Source: Odontesthes bonariensis
Lineage: Eukaryota; Chordata; Actinopteri; Atheriniformes; Atherinopsidae
Reading direction: 5' to 3'
DNA length: 64,000 nucleotides
Assembly: GCF_027942865.1 (NCBI RefSeq)
Contig: NC_134510.1
Span: 25,599,209 to 25,663,208 of the forward strand
The position numbers and the translations under genes are program-made. Below the pieces are notes generated by a model. The model did no database searches and was not told where the DNA came from. It saw nothing but the letters and a program-made list of their open reading frames with translations. Positions 24,935 to 33,840 of the stretch are shown piece by piece (within the stretch, counting starts at the first letter, position 1; the number at the start of each line of letters is the position of its first letter).

Positions 24935-25366
24935 CTGTAGGTACTTCTTGGCTGAACACGGATGAGGAATCTTTCTTAGGTGAAGGAAAATGTCAACGCA
25001 GTAATTCTCAAAGGAGACAAGAAGTCGTCATTTGAACAGCTTCTCAGTAGAACCTATTTTAAGCAATTTTGAAATCTACCTGCTAAAAAGACAGTTTTAC
25101 CTATTGATCATCAGTTTTATCACCTCAGCTACCCCACTCATTTTGGAAGTAGAGTGTGGGGAGTGGATGATCCACAGGGAGTGGCAGCATCAGAGATAAA
25201 CAGTCTGGAGACATGAACTTTAAGCTGTCTTTTAAGTAAGAAAGTAGTAGCATAGCCTCACCCTTAGGGTAAAGTTTGTCTTTCACCAGTGAGTGGTGGG
25301 ATCATTATTGCCGCTCCTAGCGCTGGAGGTTTGGCACCTGCACCCCCATGTGCAAGTGAGTGGGAA

Positions 25367-28300
25367 ATGTTCCAATTTGGAAAATACAATCTGGACATTA
25401 TAGAGATGTTAAGTGGGCACCAGGCCCACCAGTTCAAAGGCCTTGGCTTAGATCGACAGCTACAACATCAGCAGCAAGTGCAACTTCACCAGCATCAACT
25501 CCAGCAGCAGCAGCAGCAGCAGGCTGAGTCATCTGGAGCTCTTCTGTCTGGACTTGGCTTGGGACCCCTGCAGGGGTCAAGAGGTAACGCCTTTTCTGAT
25601 TCTGCCTCCATTTTTGCCAAGATGAGTGCCCCTCCTCCCCCACCTTTACAACAACAGCCTTCCTCATCTCAGAGCTCTCGTTCAAAGTCCAGCAAGATGA
25701 GCAGCAGCAGCTCAAGCCATTCTTCCGGCTACCCACAGTTCCTGCGCTCTTTCCACCCGTCTGAGGCAGCACTAGCACAGGAGCAGTTACACCCAGGTGT
25801 AGGCCGCTTTGAGCACTTTGCTGGGGGAAGTAGCAGTAGTGGGAGTGCTGGGGGATTAGGAGGATTAGTAACATCAGCACCTCCACCCCCTCCTCCTCTG
25901 CATCCCGGCCTCTCTGTTCCTCAGGCATCACCTGGCCCCTCCTCTTCCTCTCCTTCCCCTTCAACCTCTGTGTCCACCTCTAACAATCCTTCTAGCAGTG
26001 CAGTCAGCTCATTGGGACACCAGTTGGTTGGGGCCCAGCCTGATGCACGGAGCCTTCACCAACAGTTTAGTTGCATGTTAGCCGCTAATCAATATTTTCT
26101 TTCCGGGGTGCCTGCTAACGCTAGTTTAGAACAGTTCCTTGTTCAACAGGGAACCCATAACCACTTAGGGATTGGTTTAAGTCAAACAGGTGGGGAGCCT
26201 AGTACTAGCCTTGCACCGCCTCCTGCTTTGCATTCTTCTCACTCACATGGCCACTCCACTCCCCAACCACAGCAGACTTCACAGCAACCTCCCCAGCAGC
26301 AACAGCTCCCACCTCACTCCCTTTCCCATCCTCACTCTCATTCCCATCCTCATCACCCTCTCCACCCAGGCTCCCAGCCCTCATCACTGGGTGGGTTTGA
26401 CTTCCAGGGCATCCCTGTACTCTCATCAAATCAAATAGCTTCTCTGATGCAGCAAGAAGCAGGTTTGCCCCTCCCCTTACCACTGCATTTATCCCTATCT
26501 AAGGAAGATGGTAAGGGGGAAAACAGTGGTGGTGGTAGTAGTAGTAGTAGTAGCAGTAGTAGTAGGAGGAAGAAAGCCATGGCAGGCTATTTGCCACAAA
26601 GAAAATCTGAGAACAGTAGTAATAGCAGTAGCAGCCATGGCCACAATAGCCACAGTGGTAATCCTAACACCAGTAGTAATGGAGGGCTTAGTCATGGTCA
26701 TCCCCCGGCTTTAATTGGCAGTGGGGTTGGTTTATCAAATATGGGCGGAGACCCGTCATCCCTTCTTGCTTCATCATCTTCATCCTCATCAGTAGTTTCT
26801 TCCTCCTCCTCCTCTGCTCCCTCTTCCACTGCTGCCTCAGTACTGGTTACTAATGATTCTCAGCTTTCTAAATCTGATAACCAGAACTCAATGCAACCCA
26901 ATGCCGCAGAGTCTGATACAGAGCCCCTTTATAGCTGTGGAGAGTGTCGCAAAAGCTTCCCTCAACTTTCAAGCCTTCGCAGGCATTTGCGCATGCATGA
27001 GCCAACCACAGCAGGTACTAGCAATAGTGCTACCACAGGCCCAAACCCTATTCACATTAAAGCAGAGACCGACCCAAGCCTCCCCCATTCGACCCAAGAA
27101 ACTCCTCAACCCACATCCAATTCTTGTCCTAGCCCAGACAAAATTTTTCACTGCCCCGATTGTGGCAAAGGCTTTAAGAAAAAAGGGCACCTCCTGCAAC
27201 ATGGTGTTATACACTCGTCAGCCCGCCCATATGGCTGCTCCACCTGCTCTCGGGCTTTTAATCGTAGAGAGTCACTGACACGCCATGAGAAGATACATGA
27301 GGAAAAGCCATTTCGATGTCCCGCCTGTGGTCGTGCCTTCCGTGAGAGCACCTCTCTTCTCAACCATGCTGCCTCAGGCACCTGCGGCAAGCCAGGTAGG
27401 GGACCTAAACAACGGGGCAGCAAAACAGGAACTGATGGTGAGGACAGAGTCGGGGGAGGGGGTGGAGGAGGTAATGGAGGAGGGGGAACTTATCAGAGCA
27501 ATAGAGGGGTTATTTATGGGAAAACTGAGGAAGAGGATGGTGTAATCATTGTGGGGGAAGGAGAACCAAAATCAGGTTTAGGATGTGATGGTCTGTTTCA
27601 GTCTGGAAGGGGAGGGAATTCAAATGACAGGGACAGAACAGATGGTAAATACCCCACTGACTACTCTCGGAATCGTTACACAGGCTACCATGATGACCAC
27701 CGTTCTCAAGGTAATCCATCTCCATGCTACTCTGGTGCCTCCCCCTGTGGAAGTGGGATGGCGGGCCCAGCTCTGAGAAAGGCACCCTTGGCCCCAACAC
27801 TGCATCCACACTCACAGAGCCACAACCAGCACCATCATCCGCAGCAACAGCCCCACCTGCCCCTCTCTTCTCTACTGGATGACTCAGAGGATGATGTCAC
27901 TAGCTCTGTCAATAATGCAATCTCTGCTATAACAGCAGCTAGTAACAGTGGAAATAGAGGGGATGATAGGGGAGACATCATAGGAGGCCTGCTAGGTGGT
28001 CTTGGTTTAGGACCTCTGGGCTCACCTTCATCCACGTCTGGTTTGGATAAGAATTTCAGAGGTGGTGGGAGCCAGGAGGCTTTGAGCAGCAACCCACAGA
28101 ATCCTACTTCCAAACCAAAACGTCCTCGCAAACCAAGAGCTAAGAAAGATCCTTCAGCTTGTGGACAGCCCCCAAAGCGTCGGCAATACACCCCCAGAAT
28201 GGGTCCCAGCGGGTTACCACGCACCCACCTTTGCAGTGTCTGTGGTAAGGGATTTGCACGCCGCGAGACCCTACGCAGGCACGACCGCATCCACACTGGA

Positions 28301-30049
28301 GAAAAGCCCCATCACTGCACAATTTGCGGAAAGTATTTTAGAGAGGCTTTTCACCTCAGCAAGCATCAAACAGTCCACTCTGGAGCAAAGAATTACAAAT
28401 GCACCATCTGTGGAAAAGAGTTTGGCTACTCCCAAAGTCTCAGGAGACACAGCAAACTCCACCAGAAAGGCGAGCTCGAAGAGGTGCCCACAACACCAGC
28501 TTCAGAGAACCTTAACAGCTTTAACACAAATCCTCAATGTAGCGTGCCGCAAGACAGGAACCAGAACCAAGCACCAAGCACCTCTTCTTACTACCCCTAC
28601 TCTCAAGACATCAAGCCTCAAGACACCAACCCTCAGCCACAGCCTCCACCCCAACCCCAACCCCCACCACCGCCTCGACTCTACACCTGTGCTATATGTT
28701 GGAAGTCCTTCCGTCATCACTTTCACCTGACTGCCCATCACCAAACGGTGCATGAAAGCGGAGGAGAAAAGCTCTCCTGTGAGGTATGCGGGAAAGCATT
28801 TGCTTACTCTAATAGCCTCACTCGACACAGGCAGTCTCAGCACGGGATTACCCGCGCTGAACCATCTAACCCGCAAGAGGGCAGCAGTGGGTCTGGAGAC
28901 AACAGAGGTGGGAGTGATGTTAATCAGTCAGCATCCGAGAGCGAGGCTGCCACCAATGCCCTGCTTCAGATGGCTCCTTCCACTGAAGCCCATGGAGGGC
29001 AGGGTCTTAGTGTTGTCACGCATAGCCACCAACAGGCACCCCCGCAACCACCAGCTGGCTACTCCCCACTCTTTTATGATGCTGCAGCAGCCCAATCTTC
29101 TGCCTCCGGTGCTCCATCTTACTCTCAGCCTCTGCCTCCCAACTCTACAATCATGCCCCCGCACCACCCGCATTCCCCCGCCGGGGTGAAAGGAGAGCAT
29201 ATTTATCCAGCAGGATCCCGTAGCCGCACGCTTCACACCACAGCCCCGTTCCAGCCCCTCACCGAACTGCCCTCCACTGAACATCACCATCTGCATCACC
29301 ATCATCATCACTCCCACCATCATCCTCATCATCAGTCTGACACCCAGTCCCAGCAACACCTTGACTGCAACACCCAGTTGTCCCACGATGACATGAGACG
29401 ACAGAAGAAGAAAAAAAAAAAGTCCGACAGGAGAGATTGGAGGGAAAATAAATGGGAATCCCAAGATTTAGTCAGATTTGATGGAGTGAGAAGGAAGAAA
29501 AAGATAAGGTGTACAGTAAGAGGGCAGTTGAATAAAAAACAAGGCTCTCTCCGTTTGACAATTAGGCGAGGAGGAGGATCAGGTGGTGGTGGGTATAAGC
29601 TTGTCAACACTGGCGGAATGAAGGTGCAGATCCTGTCATCTCTCAAAGTTCCTGTGAAACGTTTTGGATGTCCCATATGCCCTAATTCTGTGTTTTCCCG
29701 TAAAGCGGGACTGCTGATCCACATGGCAGTAAAACACCCACGAACCGCCTTGAGCACTCAGGAGCGACTAAGGTGCAGTGTGTGTGGGAAGCAGTCTCAC
29801 AGGGCTTTGGCAGCCTTCATCCATCGGGCCTCCCATCGCGCCAGAGGGACTTTCTCCTGCCGACACTGCTCCTCTCGCTTTTGGAATGCTACACTTCTTC
29901 ACAGGCACAAAGTGTCCTGCCGCCGCAGGGCTAAAGGACTGCAGAGAGGAGATGCCAAGAGGCTGAGGCTTTCGAACAGACCGGCAGACAGACAGACCCA
30001 CGAGGGTCATGAGGAGATGCCATTCCTACAGGGACCATACAGATACTGA
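25367..30049 (+). CDS. znf865: ZNF865-like multi-C2H2 zinc-finger protein (single coding exon)
   Basis: A 1560-aa protein if started at the first in-frame ATG (25367). The frame stays open 5' to a TAG at 25265, and an acceptor-like TTTCACCAG ends at 25289, so a spliced N-terminal extension is possible. The N-terminus MFQFGKYNLDIIEMLSGHQ resembles the conserved N-terminal box of ZNF865. Fingers, approximate residues: 521-543, 594-616, 621-643, 648-672 (C2HC-like), 954-976, 982-1004, 1010-1032, 1105-1128, 1135-1158, 1432-1457, 1467-1489, 1494-1517. Signatures FNRRESLTRH and FARRETLRRH followed by FREAFHLSKH match ZNF865 order. Between them are Gln, Ser, Pro, Gly and His tracts and basic stretches likely acting as nuclear localisation signals. 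Probable nuclear DNA-binding protein; targets unknown. ZNF628-type neighbours are the main alternative, but finger sequences and linkage to znf524 favour ZNF865. Confidence 0.8.
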   Translation: MFQFGKYNLDIIEMLSGHQAHQFKGLGLDRQLQHQQQVQLHQHQLQQQQQQQAESSGALLSGLGLGPLQGSRGNAFSDSASIFAKMSAPPPPPLQQQPSSSQSSRSKSSKMSSSSSSHSSGYPQFLRSFHPSEAALAQEQLHPGVGRFEHFAGGSSSSGSAGGLGGLVTSAPPPPPPLHPGLSVPQASPGPSSSSPSPSTSVSTSNNPSSSAVSSLGHQLVGAQPDARSLHQQFSCMLAANQYFLSGVPANASLEQFLVQQGTHNHLGIGLSQTGGEPSTSLAPPPALHSSHSHGHSTPQPQQTSQQPPQQQQLPPHSLSHPHSHSHPHHPLHPGSQPSSLGGFDFQGIPVLSSNQIASLMQQEAGLPLPLPLHLSLSKEDGKGENSGGGSSSSSSSSSRRKKAMAGYLPQRKSENSSNSSSSHGHNSHSGNPNTSSNGGLSHGHPPALIGSGVGLSNMGGDPSSLLASSSSSSSVVSSSSSSAPSSTAASVLVTNDSQLSKSDNQNSMQPNAAESDTEPLYSCGECRKSFPQLSSLRRHLRMHEPTTAGTSNSATTGPNPIHIKAETDPSLPHSTQETPQPTSNSCPSPDKIFHCPDCGKGFKKKGHLLQHGVIHSSARPYGCSTCSRAFNRRESLTRHEKIHEEKPFRCPACGRAFRESTSLLNHAASGTCGKPGRGPKQRGSKTGTDGEDRVGGGGGGGNGGGGTYQSNRGVIYGKTEEEDGVIIVGEGEPKSGLGCDGLFQSGRGGNSNDRDRTDGKYPTDYSRNRYTGYHDDHRSQGNPSPCYSGASPCGSGMAGPALRKAPLAPTLHPHSQSHNQHHHPQQQPHLPLSSLLDDSEDDVTSSVNNAISAITAASNSGNRGDDRGDIIGGLLGGLGLGPLGSPSSTSGLDKNFRGGGSQEALSSNPQNPTSKPKRPRKPRAKKDPSACGQPPKRRQYTPRMGPSGLPRTHLCSVCGKGFARRETLRRHDRIHTGEKPHHCTICGKYFREAFHLSKHQTVHSGAKNYKCTICGKEFGYSQSLRRHSKLHQKGELEEVPTTPASENLNSFNTNPQCSVPQDRNQNQAPSTSSYYPYSQDIKPQDTNPQPQPPPQPQPPPPPRLYTCAICWKSFRHHFHLTAHHQTVHESGGEKLSCEVCGKAFAYSNSLTRHRQSQHGITRAEPSNPQEGSSGSGDNRGGSDVNQSASESEAATNALLQMAPSTEAHGGQGLSVVTHSHQQAPPQPPAGYSPLFYDAAAAQSSASGAPSYSQPLPPNSTIMPPHHPHSPAGVKGEHIYPAGSRSRTLHTTAPFQPLTELPSTEHHHLHHHHHHSHHHPHHQSDTQSQQHLDCNTQLSHDDMRRQKKKKKKSDRRDWRENKWESQDLVRFDGVRRKKKIRCTVRGQLNKKQGSLRLTIRRGGGSGGGGYKLVNTGGMKVQILSSLKVPVKRFGCPICPNSVFSRKAGLLIHMAVKHPRTALSTQERLRCSVCGKQSHRALAAFIHRASHRARGTFSCRHCSSRFWNATLLHRHKVSCRRRAKGLQRGDAKRLRLSNRPADRQTHEGHEEMPFLQGPYRY

Positions 30050-31510
30050 GCATCCTGCTGTCTGAGAAGAGTGGCATACAAGAGGGATTTTTTTTTTTTT
30101 CAGTTCTAAAATAGGAAAGTGAGAGGAAAAAGGACTTGAAAAGGCATCTGCCTCATGTCTCTGTTGCATCTACTCTGCTGACTATTAGAACGAGTGTGTT
30201 ACCAACTACTGTAGAACAACCTATAAGATATCACCTGAGATTCTTCCAGATTATATTGGAAGGTGTTTTCAAAGACTTGACTGTTTCCATAGGATCATTA
30301 ATTAACCCCTTAAGTGCATTGACACTATATGCTTGGCTGACACTGTGCAGTTAACTAGACAAGTTTAGGTGAAATGACCTGCTAATGTATCTCTTTTCCC
30401 CATAACTAAAATCCCTGCTACACCTCTTGCTGTATGATAAATGTCTCTGCTGTGTATTTTGTCTTGATGTTGTTCACTTAGAGGCTCCGAGGATTTTTTC
30501 TTTTCTTTTTTTATGTAAAGTGCATTTACTAGGAGTAGGGACATGGGGACAAAGACCTTTTGTCGTCAGTGCATGTATGTTCTCTGGTCAAGTTTTTTGC
30601 TGAGGTTGTGAAATCACTCCTACAGTATGTGATGGTTTATTCAGTATATCCCCAGAAGTTTGTAGTGTAAACTTGATTTGAAAATGGCTCTATAATCCCT
30701 CGTGATTTAATCACTCATAGATATGTCAAAGTTGTTGGTAATTAACATAACAAGGATCCCTCTCCTGCCAAAATGAAGAATCTTACAAGAAGCCTTGCTA
30801 ATGATGTTCACTTTACTTCCAATTATTTGAGATATTCCTAGCTTTTATACCAAGAGATTGAAAACAGGTTAAACGAGTTGACTGTAACATGTTTATCTCA
30901 CGTTATTTGTATGCTCTTTTTAGCAGTGATTATTTCTACAGTACTTCACAGTGTGTTAAAGACAAGGACCTATCATGATAGAAACAAATGTAATATTCCA
31001 TGTATTTATGTGTGTAACCCAATCAGTCTTCATGCCAATCTTACACTTACCCCTTATACGTTTAACTTTTTGCTGAGTTGCAATCATATTCTTACTGTCA
31101 CGCCTTGTTTTTGTTTTTTTTTTCTTCTAAAGAAAACACGTTTAAAGTACATCCTGTCACTTTAGTCACACATGAAATGTTCATACCCCTGTCAAGCCTT
31201 GTTGTTTTTCTTTGTTTTTTTTTCTTCTAAAGAAAATTATAGTTTTAGTAGATTTCTATTACATTATTTACTGAGAAGTCAGTAGTTGATTATATTTCAG
31301 TAATGAATAAACCTTAAGTGTAATAATTGGCTTTCCTTTCGTTTCTGATTCAGTTGACCGGCAGCAACATTTATAAAAGTGTACAAAACTGGCAGTTTTC
31401 CCACCACCAGTGAGTGACCCATAACTATTACCAAAGTCAGCATTGAAGTTTTACAGTTTTATTTAGCCATATAGATATCAGGATGTAGTTCATATACTTA
31501 TAATAAATTA
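30050..31510 (+). other. znf865: znf865-like 3' UTR and flank
   Basis: AT-rich non-coding sequence with AATAAA at about 31306-31311. A segment with CTTGTTT, a T-run and CTTCTAAAGAAAA is present twice (about 31103-31136 and 31197-31236). Confidence 0.5.
31306..31311 (+). terminator. znf865: Candidate polyadenylation signal, znf865-like gene
   Basis: AATAAA in AT-rich DNA about 1.26 kb after the stop, before the spacer leading to the dbp promoter. Confidence 0.4.
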
Positions 31511-31601
31511 CAGGTTAGATTGGCCTGATAACTCCAGGAGAGTTGATGATTTTCAATGATCAGTGTTTTTTTATAGTATCGTCACTGTCTCACTTCTAGC
31601 T

Positions 31602-31615
31602 CCACTAGATGGCAG
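31602..31615 (+). promoter_or_regulatory. Perfect CTCF-consensus site between znf865-like gene and dbp
   Basis: CCACTAGATGGCAG fits the 14-nt core CCASYAGRKGGCRS at every position. It lies in the spacer between the 3' end of one gene and the promoter of the next, where an insulator would be expected. Binding is not shown. Confidence 0.5.
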
Positions 31616-32200
31616 TAAGAAACTCATTATAGTGTTCTTGGCCTGGTGGGGACGTGTGTGGCAGTCACATGGATTCAACTGTGGTAGCGTGTGGACTGAT
31701 GAGGCCAAGTGCTGGATGACTGACATGTGGCTGTCTGCTGTTTACTACAGGATTAAAGCCTCGAAGTAAACAACATCATTGAGCATCGCACATTAATCAT
31801 GATAGTTGAATGACCCCTCATTTGAAGAACAAAGATATGCGTCTTTTCATTACTTTTTTTTTCTCGAATTGTCTGCAAAAAAAAGAAAAAAGACGCGAGT
31901 GGTGAAATTAAGTTATTATTTAATTGAATGCAAGTATCATTCTGGCTTTCAGACATTACAATGATTCAGAGACAGCTGCTTAAATTGGAGTAACAAGAGG
32001 TCATATTGTTGGGAATGCTGTAGTTTTAACAGCTTTAATTCAAATTGTACAGTGCTAAATGAATACAGCTGTGAGTAATCACTTTCAGTTCATATCGCTC
32101 ACTTGTGCTTTTGTGTGATCACTCGTCTGTGATCTGTGGAAGTCAACATCTGTCAGTCCAACTCGGGAGACGAACAGAGGTGAATTCCTACGGCACGCTT
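31616..32200. other. Intergenic spacer upstream of dbp
   Basis: No gene seen; AT-rich until about 32150, where CpG density begins to rise. Confidence 0.4.
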
Positions 32201-32339
32201 TGTTTTGCTTGTGCTTTGCACAAAACTGTACAGTAGACAGGACAGCCCTCGCGCTTTTTTGCATTTCGAACTAGTCTCACGCGGCAGTGGCATGCACGGG
32301 GGGAATCCGAGCGGGCGGATTTGCTCGACCTATTTCTGC

Positions 32340-32450
32340 CCAATACTTGCCCGTCGTGGGCGGAGTAACTATTTTCTACAGCCAATCAGCGCCAGAGCCG
32401 CGAGCGGACGGGGCCTGGTCTCCGCGTGCCTCCTCCACGTGAGCTGGAAC
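32340..32450 (+). promoter_or_regulatory. dbp: CpG-rich upstream dbp control region: GC box, CCAAT box, E-box
   Basis: GGGCGG (32358-32363), CCAAT in CAGCCAATCAGC (32382-32386) and a CACGTG E-box (32436-32441) cluster in CpG-rich DNA. Such a cluster is typical of a vertebrate promoter. It may be an upstream alternative promoter of dbp or a proximal enhancer. Confidence 0.5.
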
Positions 32451-32839
32451 AGCTATTGTACGCCGGGAGGCAACGTGCTCAAGCGTTCCCCTCGCCTGAA
32501 AAAACGACAGACTCACGTTTTCCCTGGATTAAAAGGAAGCTGGAAAAGTTGTGAAGCAGTGGCTGATCTCTATAGTCGGCCAAAACATTAACTCTAATGG
32601 AGATAATCAAAGTTTTGAGTAATTAATCCCCAGAATAATAAGGCTGTTTATTTGTAATAAATGAAGATTGGTCACGGTCTGTAAAACACACCTTTGCTTC
32701 TTTCGCCACACTGAAGTTGATGGTGATTTACCTGTGTTTTGCTGCGGTATAGACAAATAAAACAAAGTCACAGCAACTGTACCTGTCATACAAAACAAAC
32801 AGCCTGCTATCCTCGAGGTGTGCACGAGGGTAGGTGTAC

Positions 32840-32930
32840 CTCATTAATAATGAGCGAGGATTGAGAGATCTGCCAAAGCCGGCTCCGCCCAGCTCGCCTG
32901 TTCTGAGAGGTGTGACGTCACGTGAACTGC
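32840..32930 (+). promoter_or_regulatory. dbp: dbp proximal promoter: overlapping CRE and E-box
   Basis: A full CRE palindrome TGACGTCA (32913-32920) overlaps a canonical E-box CACGTG (32919-32924) in TGACGTCACGTG. Just upstream are a GGCTCCGCCC GC box (32881-32890) and a perfect palindrome CTCATTAATAATGAG (32840-32854). Mammalian Dbp is a direct CLOCK-BMAL1 target through CACGTG E-boxes, so the site fits the gene. CREB input is inferred. Confidence 0.6.
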
Positions 32931-33524
32931 CCGTGTCCGTTCCAGCTGAGCGCGAGAGGGAGAGAACGGTAGGACGTGGACGTCGCGCGGCCCATACACA
33001 GATCCAAGCCCGTGCGCCCGTGACTGCATCCACCGGATGCAAAAAAAAGTACAGACAGAAAGAGGAAACGAGCCCTCCTCCCCCTCCTGACGGACAGCAG
33101 AGCGCGACGGCTGAGGAGAGAAGCAGCAATACAACTTGTCATCTGACCAACCCAGCCACTGCTATCGTTGTTTTTCGGAACACACTGTTTCTCCACGGTT
33201 GTTTTGTTTTTACGAAGAAAGCATTTCTGGGACCTTGTTTTTGAGCCCCGTACGGCTAACTCGGGATACTTCTCTGCAAGTTCAAGTTGTGACATTTACA
33301 AGTGCGTGCAGTGCGCGGCTTCCGTTGTGTTTTTCTCGCCTTTGCATTTTTATTATGGACAGTACTCCTGCTCATATGGTCTAACTGTCCCTCCCACACT
33401 CGTGCGCCGAGAATAACAGCTTGATCTGCCGAACAGTTTTCAACAATATTCAATCGCAATGGAATACTTCGAGGAAAATATTTCTGCAAATAAATAAGAA
33501 TCTCCACATAACTACAAGTGAGAG
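32930..33524 (+). other. dbp: Candidate 5' non-coding exon of dbp
   Basis: GC-rich sequence downstream of the CRE/E-box ends in a good donor (GAGAG then GTAAGAG, GT at 33525). The following acceptor could be the CACACACAG at 33733-33741 or a nearby AG. ORFs on both strands here are typical of CpG-rich DNA and were not called. Confidence 0.4.
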
Positions 33525-33666
33525 GTAAGAGTTGGACGTGTTATTTTATTAGCTCATGTAATAATTATTTGTGTTATTACAATACAAAAGTTGCTTTATT
33601 CTGCATGGATACATCTCAAAACAACCTATTTCTTTCTGCCCCTCACCCCCATCCCTCCTGCACCCA

Positions 33667-33669
<3 letters not shown>

Positions 33670-33740
<71 letters not shown>
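33670..33740 (+). repeat. (CA)n microsatellite, about 35 units
   Basis: Uninterrupted CA dinucleotides end in ACAG then TCACCC, about 100 bp before the dbp start codon. The spurious Thr/His and Val/Cys ORFs here are artefacts of this repeat. Confidence 0.95.
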
Positions 33741-33742
<2 letters not shown>

Positions 33743-33840
33743 CACCCAGCATACTTGTCCTATTGGTAGGTACTCCGGTTGGATTGCCTCACCCCCTAAA
33801 AGTGCTCCAGGTGCGTCTGTGCGACCCCATCTGGTCCAGG

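Noticed and set aside
26205-29757. Many ORFs on the - strand and in other frames across the zinc-finger exon
   Set aside because: Shadows of a long, compositionally biased coding exon.
32834-33295. ORFs of 96-136 codons on both strands in the dbp promoter
   Set aside because: CpG-rich DNA gives long open frames by chance; no domains, and sequence fits a promoter and leader.
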